Shown here in pieces: positions 46,873-56,624 of a stretch of 64,000 nt of DNA. Origin of the DNA: Crocinitomicaceae bacterium (lineage in GTDB: Bacteria; Bacteroidota; Bacteroidia; Flavobacteriales_D; Crocinitomicaceae); NCBI GenBank assembly GCA_016719925.1, contig JADJYC010000016.1:9144-73143 (forward strand). The letters run 5' to 3'. The position numbers and the translations under genes were made by a program. The stretch's first letter is position 1. The number at the start of each line of letters is the position of its first letter. The notes below the pieces were generated by a model. The model had not been told where the DNA came from and did not search any database. It worked only from the letters and a program-made list of their open reading frames with translations.

Positions 46873-47859
46873 CTACTGTAAAATAAATGGATTACCATGT
46901 CTTGCAACCACCGGTGGAGGCGGGAACATACAATAATTCAACATTAATTCATGTGTTCCTTTTCCGTAAGTATTTAATGGGTTTGTCATGATGTCAAAAG
47001 AATAACCAAATTTCAACCAGTTTTTGCTTGGCATATTTCCAGGAGCAAATGCATATCCTAACATCAATGGAATACCATCAGACATACGGTAAGAAGCACC
47101 ACCCCATAAATAAGCAGAAGTACTTAAATAATATTCTGCCAATAGATTGATATCAAAAATTGATGTTGCACCATCAGCTTTCACCAATACGGTTGGTTTT
47201 AATAAAAATTGATTTGGAGATCCAATCTGGCGGCCCAGATTATAATCATATCCTGCAATAATGTAATAGTGGCGTGCGACAGAGTAACTCAATGACCCAG
47301 TTCCAAGGCTGTTATCCAGATTTAAACTTGCCGGCAAAAGGTGCGTGGCTGAAATACCCACATAATAAGGATAATCACCTGTAGCGTGCCAATACAAACC
47401 CATATTCATATCAAATCCAGTACCGGCGGTAGCAGCAGGCAGATTTGGATCAGGAGCAGATGTAGGCGGAACCCAGTTCGGAGAAAAGCTAACATTTACA
47501 ATTCCAAGAGACAAACCACCACTCAAAACTCCATAGTTTGTAGGTAAGTGGCGGGCATAACACAACTGAACAACATTATTTCTTGTAAATCCAATTGCGT
47601 CATTGGTAAAAGAAAGACCAACGCCACTGCTGATTTTAGGAATATTAGCCTGAAGATTCAATAAAGTTGAATTTGGCGCATTTTCAACTCTGTCCCATTG
47701 GTTACGATAAATTACTGTTCCGCAATATCCTTTAAAACCTGTTGAGGCAGGATTAAACGACATCCGGTCAAACATAAAATGGGTATATTGTTTATCCTGC
47801 TGTGCTATTGAGGTTGAGACAACAGAGCAAACAATAAAAAGAGATAAAATTTTTCTCAT
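46873..47859 (-). CDS. PorP/SprF-family type IX secretion outer membrane protein
   Basis: 328 aa. Signal peptide (KILSLFIVCSVVSTSIAQQ), then the family opening QYTHFMFDRMSFNPASTGFK and CGTVIYRNQWDRVENAPNST. The rest alternates as beta strands of a small outer membrane barrel, closing with LMLNYCMF. PorP/SprF proteins anchor or help secrete T9SS cargo with long adhesin domains. It lies upstream of gldK, same strand, with a 107-bp gap. Intact. Confidence 0.92.
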   Translation of the reverse strand: MRKILSLFIVCSVVSTSIAQQDKQYTHFMFDRMSFNPASTGFKGYCGTVIYRNQWDRVENAPNSTLLNLQANIPKISSGVGLSFTNDAIGFTRNNVVQLCYARHLPTNYGVLSGGLSLGIVNVSFSPNWVPPTSAPDPNLPAATAGTGFDMNMGLYWHATGDYPYYVGISATHLLPASLNLDNSLGTGSLSYSVARHYYIIAGYDYNLGRQIGSPNQFLLKPTVLVKADGATSIFDINLLAEYYLSTSAYLWGGASYRMSDGIPLMLGYAFAPGNMPSKNWLKFGYSFDIMTNPLNTYGKGTHELMLNYCMFPPPPVVARHGNPFILQ

Positions 47860-47989
47860 AAATTGGTTTTTTTACACACTTTTTTGGGGTCAGAATACAC
47901 CAATAAGGCGCTAAAATAAGTAAAAAAACTTTAGACAGTGTTATTTTTTTTGAAACATTTTTAGTCCCTGAGATGAACTAAGTTGATTT

Positions 47990-49147
47990 TCAGGATAACT
48001 TCTGGAAAGTTTTCCACCAGAGATTTGGCATTTCATTCTGCAAGGCACTCTCATAAACCTCGTAGTTGCAAGGAACAAGTAAATGTCTTTGGAATTTCAC
48101 TCCTTTCACTTTCGGATACGGTACTTCCATCCACCATCTTCCGCTTTTATCGCTTTTGTAAAAAACTATTTCATCTTTGAAATTATCAATAGCAACGGTG
48201 TATTTGGTATAGGATGTTTTGGTGCCAACCGGGTAATCTTTTTTCCGCAGATTAAACCCTTCAATGAAGTACCAAGACATTTGTGCGAGAATATTTACAT
48301 CAAATGCCAGCGTAGATTTATTTTCACAAAAATTAAACAGACCGATTGAAGTCAGTTTATCACTCCAACCTGCGTAACGCATGATCCTGCAGGCATCTTC
48401 ACCGTAGAATCCATGTGGCATTTTTGTTTCATTACTTCGATAATCTGATGAACGAATTGAATTCAAATCAAACGTAAGTATATCTGCGTTTCTAACAACC
48501 GGTTCAACCAACTTTTCATCCGAATAAAACTCACCTAAACGATAAGAGTCAAAGAACATTTTATCCAGAAGATTTATTTCTTCTTTGCTTGTGAGATACG
48601 ATTGATAACCTAACAATGAATAATTGAAAAGGTAACCGGGCTTATGAACAATTATTTTACTCAGCCAGTTTTTTTCAGATAGTGGTTCATCTGGTTTTCC
48701 CATATCAAGAGCATGGTCAATATCCAGAATATTTACCGTCTGTTCAAGTCTCTCATACGCTTTGTACATTGCAAATGTCAGATCCTGACTTCCCCCTATC
48801 ACCAGCGGTGTGACTTTATTTTTTACCAGTTCATGAACCACTTCGGCGAGCGCTGCAAAAGTATCATCTACTTTTTTACCGGGTTTGATTACGCCCAGAT
48901 CAAAAACCGGACTTTTCCATTCTCCGATATAAAGATTATAAAGGCTCTTCCTGAATTCATCAATGTATTCTGAAACCGATTTTTTTCCAGTATTTCTAAA
49001 TTCAGGGACATAAAGAATTGCAATGGAACCCTTGGAAGGATTTTCAAAATCATCGGCTGCATTATGAATAACAAATTTTCCTAATGTGCCCGGCGCAAAA
49101 TTATGCTTAACAGAAAAGTCACTGAAATAAATACTGATGTCTTTCAT
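47990..49147 (-). CDS. Arginase/formimidoylglutamase-family protein with altered metal site
   Basis: 385 aa. The ureohydrolase fold is recognisable from the order of three motifs, but the metal-binding residues differ: the usual GGDHS is GGSQDLT, DAHxD is NILDIDHALDMG, and the SxDxDxxDP motif is ILTFDLNSIRSSD. At least two normal Mn ligands are replaced, so hydrolase activity is doubtful. It is usually found beside topA and gld genes in this phylum, as here (10-bp gap to topA). Possibly a structural or regulatory paralogue; function unknown. Confidence 0.8.
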   Translation of the reverse strand: MKDISIYFSDFSVKHNFAPGTLGKFVIHNAADDFENPSKGSIAILYVPEFRNTGKKSVSEYIDEFRKSLYNLYIGEWKSPVFDLGVIKPGKKVDDTFAALAEVVHELVKNKVTPLVIGGSQDLTFAMYKAYERLEQTVNILDIDHALDMGKPDEPLSEKNWLSKIIVHKPGYLFNYSLLGYQSYLTSKEEINLLDKMFFDSYRLGEFYSDEKLVEPVVRNADILTFDLNSIRSSDYRSNETKMPHGFYGEDACRIMRYAGWSDKLTSIGLFNFCENKSTLAFDVNILAQMSWYFIEGFNLRKKDYPVGTKTSYTKYTVAIDNFKDEIVFYKSDKSGRWWMEVPYPKVKGVKFQRHLLVPCNYEVYESALQNEMPNLWWKTFQKLS

Positions 49148-49157
49148 TCAGTCAAAT

Positions 49158-51590
49158 TTATTTCTTCTTTGCATTCGTTTTTTTGGCGGCCGTTGATTTT
49201 TTTCCAGTGGTCTCTTTTGATTTCTTTTCTTTTGCCGGCTTTTTTTGCTGCTGTTTTTTAGGTTTTTCAGCTTTAACAGCTGCTTTTCCTTTTTTTGAAG
49301 CTGCGGGTTTTGCCTGAGAAGCTGCAATTGTCAGACATTCATCAAGAGTAAGTTTTGAAGCGTCTGTATTTTTTGGAAGTTTAAAATTATCTTTCCCTAT
49401 TTTTAGATACGCCCCAAATCGTCCATTAAGCAACTGAATATCTGCATTTTCGGGGAATAATTTAATCACCTTGTTTGCATCAGAAATCCTTTTAGCATCA
49501 ATAAGTTCAACAGCTCTTTCAATGGTCATTGCTTCCATGGTATCACCAAGCTTTGTATTTATTGAGATGAACTTATTGTCATGCTGAATGTAAGGGCCAA
49601 ATCTTCCGGTATTCACCTTAACCACTTTGCCTTCGTACTCGCCTATTGCTTTCGGATATTTAAATAATTCCATTGCATCTTCCAGAGAAATTGTCTGAAT
49701 ACTCTGGTCTCTTTTTACAGAAGCAAATTTTGGTTTGTCTTCATCATCCTGTTCACCAATTTGAATCATCGGACCAAAACGACCAATACGCGCATAGACA
49801 TTTTTACCTGATACCGGATCAACGCCAAGCAGTCTTTCTCCGGTTACGCGTTCAGAATGTTCAAGTGTGTTTTCAACTGAAACGTGGAAAGGTTTGTAAA
49901 ACTCCCCGATCATTTTAGTCCATTTCACAAGACCCTGCGCAATATCATCAAATTCTTTTTCTACTGAAGCCGTAAAATTATAATCCAGAATCTCACTGAA
50001 ATTTTTCATCAGAAATTCAGTGACTAATCTGCCAATATCAGTAGGTACCAATTTTCCTTTTTCACTTCCGGTCCTTTCAGTTCCGGTTACTTCTTTGATA
50101 TTATTTTCAGCAAGAATTATCTGAATATATTTTCTTTCGGTTCCTTCTTTCTCACCTTTTTCAACATATCCTCTTTTCTGAATTGTTGAAATTGTTGGTG
50201 CATAGGTTGAAGGTCTTCCAATTCCTAACTCTTCCAGTTTTTTCACCAGACTTGCTTCAACGTATCTTGCCGGTGGTCTTGTAAATCTTTCAGAAGAAAC
50301 AATTTCTTTCGTTTTCAAATTATCTCCCACATTTAGTGCAGGCAGCATTCCTTCCTGCTCTTCTTCTTCATCATCCAGCTTAGCGTCAAGATATACTTTC
50401 AGAAATCCTTCAAAGCGGATAATTTCTCCGCTGGCAGTAAATTCATTGTTTAAAGGAGCATCAATGCGCGCAGTTGTGCGATCCAGTTTTGCATCAGACA
50501 TCTGGGAAGCAATTGCTCTTTTCCAGATCAACTGATACAACCGTTGTTCATCTTTTTCTCCATCGATATTCTGAGTTGCAAAATTTGTTGGTCTGATTGC
50601 CTCGTGAGCTTCCTGAGCGTTTGCTGATTTGGTTTTGAATTTACGCAGCGTGTGAAATTCATTTCCGAATGAGCTTGTTATTTCTTCACGCGCCGCATTC
50701 AATGCTGTTTCAGATAAATTCACTGAGTCAGTTCTCATGTAACTGATTAATCCGGATTCATATAGTTTCTGAGCAACAGTCATTGTTCTTGACACTGAAA
50801 AACCGAGTTTCAAACTTGCTTCCTGCTGCAACGTTGATGTTGTGAATGGTGCAGAAGGTGTTTTGGTTGCAGGTTTGGTTACGATGTCATTTATTTTAAA
50901 ATTATAATTCTGACAAGCAGTAACAAATCCAAACGCTTCATTACGGGTATTAAAATTTTTTGCGAGTTTGGTTTTGAAAGAAGCACCGGCTGGATTTAAA
51001 AATGTCGCATCGGTTCTGTAAAAAGGAGATGAATTAAATTTTTCAATTTCCAGTTCACGTTCCACAATCAATCTTACTGCAACTGACTGCACTCTTCCGG
51101 CAGACAAAGAAGGTTTCACTTTTTTCCACAAAACCGGTGAAAGTTCAAAACCAACCAAACGATCCAGAATTCTTCTTGCCTGTTGCGCATTTACCAAATC
51201 AACATCAATATCACGCGGATTTTCAATCGCATTTAAAACAGCAGGCTTTGTAATTTCATTAAATGTGATGCGCTTGTATTGATTGGGTTTTAATCCCAGT
51301 GCTTCACGCAGGTGCCACGATATGGCTTCACCTTCACGGTCCTCATCGGAAGCTAACCAAACCATATCAGCTTCTTTTGCAAGTTTTTTTAATTCAGAAA
51401 TAACCTTTGTTTTGTCTTCAGATACAACATACGTAGGTTCAAAGTTGTTTTTCACATCAATGGACCCATCACCTTTTGCAAGATCACGTACATGACCAAA
51501 ACTAGATTTAACTGTATATTCTTTACCAAGATATTTTTCAATTGTGGCTGCTTTAGCCGGGGACTCAACAATAACTAGATTTTTTGCCAT
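49158..51590 (-). CDS. topA: DNA topoisomerase I
   Basis: 810 aa. TOPRIM domain at the N-terminus (KNLVIVESPAKAATIEKYLG; SDEDREGEAISWHL), the active-site Tyr in GLISYMRTDS near residue 285, then C-terminal topoisomerase repeats (GRFGPMIQIGEQ, GRFGPYIQHDN, GRFGAYLKIGK) and a Lys-rich tail from about residue 765. It relaxes negative supercoils in DNA. The repeats here lack the Cys zinc motifs of E. coli TopA, as is common in this phylum. Intact. Confidence 0.96.
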   Translation of the reverse strand: MAKNLVIVESPAKAATIEKYLGKEYTVKSSFGHVRDLAKGDGSIDVKNNFEPTYVVSEDKTKVISELKKLAKEADMVWLASDEDREGEAISWHLREALGLKPNQYKRITFNEITKPAVLNAIENPRDIDVDLVNAQQARRILDRLVGFELSPVLWKKVKPSLSAGRVQSVAVRLIVERELEIEKFNSSPFYRTDATFLNPAGASFKTKLAKNFNTRNEAFGFVTACQNYNFKINDIVTKPATKTPSAPFTTSTLQQEASLKLGFSVSRTMTVAQKLYESGLISYMRTDSVNLSETALNAAREEITSSFGNEFHTLRKFKTKSANAQEAHEAIRPTNFATQNIDGEKDEQRLYQLIWKRAIASQMSDAKLDRTTARIDAPLNNEFTASGEIIRFEGFLKVYLDAKLDDEEEEQEGMLPALNVGDNLKTKEIVSSERFTRPPARYVEASLVKKLEELGIGRPSTYAPTISTIQKRGYVEKGEKEGTERKYIQIILAENNIKEVTGTERTGSEKGKLVPTDIGRLVTEFLMKNFSEILDYNFTASVEKEFDDIAQGLVKWTKMIGEFYKPFHVSVENTLEHSERVTGERLLGVDPVSGKNVYARIGRFGPMIQIGEQDDEDKPKFASVKRDQSIQTISLEDAMELFKYPKAIGEYEGKVVKVNTGRFGPYIQHDNKFISINTKLGDTMEAMTIERAVELIDAKRISDANKVIKLFPENADIQLLNGRFGAYLKIGKDNFKLPKNTDASKLTLDECLTIAASQAKPAASKKGKAAVKAEKPKKQQQKKPAKEKKSKETTGKKSTAAKKTNAKKK

Positions 51591-51633
51591 AAGTGCGCTT
51601 CAGTCTTTTGAAGTGTGCGAAATTAAAAGTGGA

Positions 51634-51641
51634 CAAAAGTA
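51634..51641 (-). promoter_or_regulatory. Bacteroidota -7 box for topA (TACTTTTG on minus strand)
   Basis: CAAAAGTA on the plus strand, revcomp TACTTTTG, 44 bp upstream of the topA start. No good -33 box seen. Confidence 0.35.
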
Positions 51642-51810
51642 TAAATCAAAATTTATGTTGAGCATCGATTGATTCAAAGAGTCTCTGAATTTGACTCCTT
51701 ATTATTTATAATAATAAAGATTTTTGAAAATAAAACATGAGAGCCGGACTTTTATTAAAAAACCTTTAAATAATACGTTCTGCCAGAATGACAGATTCTT
51801 CAGAATTCAC

Positions 51811-51818
51811 TAAATTTG
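51811..51818 (+). promoter_or_regulatory. Bacteroidota -7 box for miaB (TAAATTTG)
   Basis: Exact TAnnTTTG match 23 bp before the miaB start at 51842. The divergent topA box lies 170 bp away in the same 250-bp intergenic region. Confidence 0.45.
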
Positions 51819-51841
51819 CACAAAATCTGACTTGAACAAAA

Positions 51842-53272
51842 ATGAATTGGGAGAATAAGGAGATTGACGAATCAGTTCAGGGAACTGCCACCATGATTGA
51901 GGGAGAGACTGACGGGTTAAAAAAATTATATCTGGAAAGTTATGGCTGTCAAATGAATTTTTCAGACAGTGAAATAGTAGCGTCCATACTTACTAAAAGC
52001 GGTTTTTCAACTACCAGAAATCCTCTGGACGCCGATGTTATTCTACTGAACACCTGCTCAATAAGAGAAAATGCTGAGCAGCGTGTCAGAAACAAACTTT
52101 CACAATTCAATACAATCAAAAAAAATAATCCGGCGCTTGTAATCGGAATACTGGGCTGTATGGCTGAACGTTTGAAAACAGAATTACTTGAGCAGGAAAA
52201 ATTAGTTGATCTTGTAGCCGGGCCAGATGCATACCGTGATCTTCCAAATTTGATTGATACAGCAGACAGTGGTCAAAAAGCAGTCAATGTTTTATTGTCA
52301 AGAGAAGAAACATATGCTGACATATCTCCTGTAAGATTAGGAAAGAACGGCGTCAATGCATTCATCTCGATCATGCGCGGATGTGACAACATGTGTTCAT
52401 TCTGCGTTGTTCCGTTTACCAGAGGGAGAGAAAGAAGCAGAGACCCTGAATCAATTCTCAATGAAGCAAAAGAACTTTTTGAAAAAGGATTCAGAGAGGT
52501 TACTTTATTAGGTCAGAATGTAGACAGTTATCGCTGGAACATTACTAAAAAAAATGAGGTCATTGAGCCATCAAAACCAACAGTTAGTTTTGCTCAGCTC
52601 CTTGAAAAAATTGCACTTGTAAATCCGCTTTTGCGTGTACGTTTTTCAACATCACATCCAAAAGACATGACTGATGATGTGCTTCATGTTATTGCAAAAT
52701 ATCACAACATATGCAAATACATTCATCTGCCGGTACAAAGCGGTAACACAGATGTGCTTGCCCGAATGAACAGAGGATATTCCCGCGAATGGTATCTGGA
52801 AAGAATTAAAGCAATCAGAACTATTTTACCGGAAGCATCAATTTCTTCAGACATCATTACCGGATTTTGCGGAGAAACTGAAGAAGAACATCAGGATACA
52901 GTTTCACTGATGAAAATCTGCAACTTTGATTATTCATATATGTTTTCTTATTCTGAAAGACCAAAAACATTAGCTGAAAGAAAATTCAAAGATGATGTTC
53001 CGGAAGATGTTAAAAAAAGAAGACTGAATGAAGTTCAAACGCTTCAGCACGACCTTGCTTTCAAAAATAATTCTGCTGCAATAGGCAAAACATTTGAGGT
53101 GCTTGTTGAGGGAATTTCAAAAAGATCATCTGATGAAGTGTATGGCAGAAATTCACAAAATCTCACGGTAATTTTTCCAAAAGAAAATTTCAAACCGGGT
53201 GATTATGCGATGGTAAAAATCACAGAATCTACCAGCGCAACGGTCAGAGGAATAGCAGTAAACAACAATTGA
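51842..53272 (+). CDS. miaB: tRNA-2-methylthio-N6-dimethylallyladenosine synthase MiaB
   Basis: 476 aa. N-terminal MTTase domain with three Cys that bind one 4Fe-4S cluster (YGCQMNFSDSE, NTCSIRENAEQR, LGCMAERL), the radical SAM motif RGCDNMCSFCVVPFTRGRER, and a C-terminal TRAM domain (TFEVLVEGISKRS). It methylthiolates i6A37 in tRNA. First gene of a conserved operon ending at secG; the sigma-54 regulator starts 1 bp after its stop. Intact. Confidence 0.96.
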   Translation: MNWENKEIDESVQGTATMIEGETDGLKKLYLESYGCQMNFSDSEIVASILTKSGFSTTRNPLDADVILLNTCSIRENAEQRVRNKLSQFNTIKKNNPALVIGILGCMAERLKTELLEQEKLVDLVAGPDAYRDLPNLIDTADSGQKAVNVLLSREETYADISPVRLGKNGVNAFISIMRGCDNMCSFCVVPFTRGRERSRDPESILNEAKELFEKGFREVTLLGQNVDSYRWNITKKNEVIEPSKPTVSFAQLLEKIALVNPLLRVRFSTSHPKDMTDDVLHVIAKYHNICKYIHLPVQSGNTDVLARMNRGYSREWYLERIKAIRTILPEASISSDIITGFCGETEEEHQDTVSLMKICNFDYSYMFSYSERPKTLAERKFKDDVPEDVKKRRLNEVQTLQHDLAFKNNSAAIGKTFEVLVEGISKRSSDEVYGRNSQNLTVIFPKENFKPGDYAMVKITESTSATVRGIAVNNN

Positions 53273-53273
53273 T

Positions 53274-54515
53274 ATGGATGTTCAACAAGTCAAACAGCGT
53301 TTTGGAATTCTGGGTAATTCACCGGCGTTAAACCGTGCATTAAGTGTTGCGGTTCAGGTTGCTCCAACAGATATCAGTGTACTCATTACCGGTGAAAGCG
53401 GAACCGGAAAAGAGGCTATACCAAAAGTTATTCATCAGTTAGGTTCAAGAAAACACGGACCCTATATTGCGGTGAACTGTGGTGCAATTCCGGAGGGTAC
53501 AATAGACAGTGAACTTTTCGGACATGAGAAAGGATCTTTTACCGGAGCGCATGATCAGAGAAAAGGATATTTTGAAGTTGCTGACGGCGGAACTATTTTT
53601 CTGGATGAAGTTGCGGAACTGCCGCATCCAACTCAGGTGAGACTCTTGCGTGTACTTGAAACGGGAGAATTTATACGCGTGGGATCATCGAAAATTATCA
53701 AGACCAATGTACGTGTAGTTGCAGCAACAAATGAAAATATGCTGAAAGCTATTCAGAGCGGAAAATTCAGAGAAGATTTATATTATCGCCTGAGTACTGT
53801 TCCAATTCATCTGCCTCCTTTACGCAGCAGAAGAGAAGATATTCATCTCATATTCAGAAAATTTGTAGTTGACTTTTCAGAAAAATACAGAATGCCGCCC
53901 ATCAGGCTTACGGATGATGCTGTTGAAATGTTAAATAATTATTCGTGGCCCGGCAACATCAGACAACTTAAAAACATTACCGAACAAATTTCTGTGATTG
54001 AAAGTGAGCGTGAAATTACCGCAGAACTATTGAAAAATTATTTACCGGATTTTACTACCAATACTTTACCTGTAGTTGCAAAAAATTCGGAGGGAACAAC
54101 TGATTTCAGCGAACGCGATATTTTGTATAAAGTTCTTTTTGACATGAGAAAAGATGTCATTGAGTTAAAGAAACTGGTTATTGAATTATTGCAGGGCGGA
54201 GGTGAGTCAGTTAATCCGGATGACAAAAGAAAAATCATTGACAGATTATACCGGGAAATTTCTCCAAATGTTGAAGGGATTGTTACCGAACCATATCATA
54301 TTGAAAAACACACAGCTGATTTTGGCAATACCAATTACGGTGAAAATTATGAAGTGCATACTGAAGTTGAAGAATCACTTTCACTGGAAGACCGGGAAAA
54401 AGAACTGATCAAAAAAGCACTTGAAAAACACCGCGGAAAAAGAAAATACGCGGCGCAGGACCTTGGAATTTCAGAGCGGACTTTGTACCGGAAAATCAAA
54501 GAATATGAACTCTGA
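53274..54515 (+). CDS. Sigma-54-dependent transcriptional activator without receiver domain
   Basis: 413 aa. The protein begins directly with the AAA+ domain: Walker A GESGTGKE, GAFTGA-type loop as GSFTGAHDQRKG (the sigma-54 contact), Walker B GTIFLDEVAELP, and RFREDLYYRL-like sensor region. A low-complexity linker and a C-terminal Fis-type HTH (EKHRGKRKYAAQDLGISERT) follow. With no sensory N-terminus its activity is probably controlled by level or by a partner. It follows miaB by 1 bp, a conserved order in the phylum. Confidence 0.92.
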   Translation: MDVQQVKQRFGILGNSPALNRALSVAVQVAPTDISVLITGESGTGKEAIPKVIHQLGSRKHGPYIAVNCGAIPEGTIDSELFGHEKGSFTGAHDQRKGYFEVADGGTIFLDEVAELPHPTQVRLLRVLETGEFIRVGSSKIIKTNVRVVAATNENMLKAIQSGKFREDLYYRLSTVPIHLPPLRSRREDIHLIFRKFVVDFSEKYRMPPIRLTDDAVEMLNNYSWPGNIRQLKNITEQISVIESEREITAELLKNYLPDFTTNTLPVVAKNSEGTTDFSERDILYKVLFDMRKDVIELKKLVIELLQGGGESVNPDDKRKIIDRLYREISPNVEGIVTEPYHIEKHTADFGNTNYGENYEVHTEVEESLSLEDREKELIKKALEKHRGKRKYAAQDLGISERTLYRKIKEYEL

Positions 54516-54551
54516 TACACAATACGCGATTTGAAAAAACGTTGAATAAAA

Positions 54552-55046
54552 ATGAGATCATTACTGATACTATTCCTTTCCATTTTTTTGCTTAGCGGAT
54601 GCAAAATTCAGTATGCCATGATTGATGGCAGTATTGATGCATTTACTTTCAGCGTAGATATTTTTGAAGAACAGGTTTCCAATGCACCTGCAGGATATGG
54701 TGCAAGTTTTTCTAATTTTCTGAAGGACTTTGTTTTATCAAGAACAAAACTGAATCTGACAGTAAGTGATCCGGACATTGAAATCAGCGGCAAAATTACA
54801 CAGTATACAACAACACCTGTTTCGGTTCAGTCAGATGAAGTTGCGGCACTGAACAGACTGACTGTTGTCATGCTGGTTTCAGTTATCAATAACAAAGATG
54901 AAAAGCAGAGTTTTGAATCCAGTTTTTCCCAGTTTTGAGATTATAATGCGAGTCAGGATCTGGCATCTGTTGAAGCAGGTTTACTGGAAGACATCAATGC
55001 AAAAATATCTCAGGATATCATTAATAAATTAACCAGCAACTGGTGA
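54552..55046 (+). CDS. lptE: LPS-assembly lipoprotein LptE with an in-frame stop
   Basis: 164 codons to the natural stop. Lipoprotein signal (SLLILFLSIFLLSGC) and the LptE-like core AMIDGSIDAFTFSVDIFEEQ. A TGA at 54936-54938 interrupts the frame after SFESSFSQF; the same frame continues DYNASQDLASVEAGLLEDIN to the stop at 55044, matching the usual LptE C-terminus. One base change would restore a sense codon. LptE plugs LptD in the outer membrane and is essential in most relatives, so the stop is probably an error or a recent mutation. It overlaps the next GTG start. Confidence 0.8.
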
Positions 55047-56119
55047 TCGCAGCAACAGAAATAGGAAAACTGATTTTAAATCCGGAACTGGCGGGTAATT
55101 TTTCTGCGGGTGATCTGTCTGAAATAAGGGATAAATTTCCCTATTGCAGTACACTTCATCTGCTCTATCTTAAAAACATTTCACTGAGCAGCGCCCTGGA
55201 TTTCGAATCTCATCTCAGATATTCAGCAGCCCATGTGATGGACCGGGAGCGGATGTATTTTCTGATTCACAGCAAGGCAGAGTTTGTTCCGGATAAAATT
55301 CAACCAAAAGAATCGTTTGTTTCAAATAGTGAACAGGAAAATAAGGCATCAGTTATTTCATCTTCACAAGAGCAAAAAGAAGACATTCAAAAACCGGTAA
55401 CTGAAAATTCTGAATTAACTCAATCTGAAAATAATTCATCCGTCAATGAACTGATTGAAGCTGCTCCAGACCTTACGTCTATAGCATACAGTGAAGATCT
55501 GGTTGCGGAAGGTTCAATTTCAGAGCCAGAAATTCCAAAGCTTGAATCAACAGAAGAAATAATTCCTGTTGCAGAAAATAAAAAGTCAGACGGAGAAAAA
55601 AATGCATTAACTATTCATTCAGAATCAGAAACTGTATCCGATGAGTCCTCAGCTGATATTTCAAATCTGAGTTTCATAGAATGGCTGAAATACAAACAAA
55701 CCGGCAAACTTGTTAAATCAGATAATGAAAACAAAGAATCAGATAAAGGAGAAGACACAATAGAAAAACCTGATAATCAGGAGGTAAATCCAATTGAGAT
55801 ACTATCAGAGAAAAAAACCAAGAAAACAGGACTGAGCCGGGCTGATGTGGATGCCCTTTTGAATAAATTTATTGCTGAAGAACCCCGAATTTCCAAACCT
55901 CAGGCTACTTTTTTCAATCCTGTAAAATCAGCCAAACAGAGTCTGGAGGAATCTGCTGAACTGGTAACAGAAACACTTGCCAAAATCTATCATTTGCAAA
56001 AGAATTACAGCAAAGCAATTCAGGCTTATGAGCAGTTAAGTTTGGTATATCCGGAAAAAAAGACTTTCTTTGCATCCCGAATTGCAAAAATCAGGGAAGA
56101 ACAAAATAAAGAGAAATAA
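55043..56119 (+). CDS. Protein of unknown function with C-terminal TPR-like segment
   Basis: 358 aa starting at GTG 55043, overlapping the lptE stop by 4 bp. The N-terminal ~90 residues look folded (LILNPELAGNFSAGDLSEIR ... LHLLYLKNI); a long acidic low-complexity middle follows (many E, S, N, K); the end has a single TPR-like helix pair (TLAKIYHLQKNYSKAIQAYE ... LVYPEKKTFFASRIAKIREE). Conserved at this position between lptE and secG in Bacteroidota; role unknown. Confidence 0.75.
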   Translation: MIAATEIGKLILNPELAGNFSAGDLSEIRDKFPYCSTLHLLYLKNISLSSALDFESHLRYSAAHVMDRERMYFLIHSKAEFVPDKIQPKESFVSNSEQENKASVISSSQEQKEDIQKPVTENSELTQSENNSSVNELIEAAPDLTSIAYSEDLVAEGSISEPEIPKLESTEEIIPVAENKKSDGEKNALTIHSESETVSDESSADISNLSFIEWLKYKQTGKLVKSDNENKESDKGEDTIEKPDNQEVNPIEILSEKKTKKTGLSRADVDALLNKFIAEEPRISKPQATFFNPVKSAKQSLEESAELVTETLAKIYHLQKNYSKAIQAYEQLSLVYPEKKTFFASRIAKIREEQNKEK

Positions 56120-56120
56120 C

Positions 56121-56459
56121 ATGGAAACAATATTTACAATACTCATCATTGCAGGATGTCTGGGACTTATTTTATTTGTTCTGGTTCAAAATCCAAAAGG
56201 CGGAGGATTAAATTCTGAGTTTGGATCAGCTGTTCAATTGGGTGGTGCAAAAAGAGCAACAGACATTCTTGAAAAAGGTACCTGGGGATTAGCTGCAGGT
56301 ATTGCGCTGATATGTCTGATTGCTGCAAAAGACGCGAAACAAACAAAACTAAATGAAGACGGAACACCGGCTGAAATTGAAGGAAGTTCGGATGCCGTGG
56401 AAGACAATGGCGGAACACAAACTCCACCGATGACTTTTCCTGCTGGTGGAAATCAATAA
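56121..56459 (+). CDS. secG: Preprotein translocase subunit SecG
   Basis: 112 aa from the ATG at 56121, immediately after the previous stop. Two membrane helices (TIFTILIIAGCLGLILFVLV and TWGLAAGIALICLIAA) flank the conserved loop QNPKGGGLNSEFGSAVQLGG. It assists SecYE in protein export. The C-terminal tail is acidic and longer than in proteobacteria. A strong terminator follows. Confidence 0.95.
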   Translation: METIFTILIIAGCLGLILFVLVQNPKGGGLNSEFGSAVQLGGAKRATDILEKGTWGLAAGIALICLIAAKDAKQTKLNEDGTPAEIEGSSDAVEDNGGTQTPPMTFPAGGNQ

Positions 56460-56479
56460 TATCTGAAAGAGATTTTTAA

Positions 56480-56517
56480 AAATGTCAGTGTGTCATTTCA
56501 TGCTGACATTTTTTTTT
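56480..56517 (+). terminator. Intrinsic terminator after secG
   Basis: AATGTCAG...CTGACATT stem followed by a run of Ts, 21 bp after the stop. It separates the miaB-secG operon from groES-groEL. Confidence 0.88.
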
Positions 56518-56624
56518 GAACTCAATTCAATTCCAGTAAAATTGACACAATAAAAGACCATTCAATGAGATGGCACAAAAAATGAGAAAACCACAATCAA
56601 TAATTAAATAAAAACCTTTTGAAT

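Noticed and set aside
56480..56624. CIRCE operator upstream of groES
   Set aside because: No TTAGCACTC-N9-GAGTGCTAA-like repeat is present; the only hairpin is the secG terminator.
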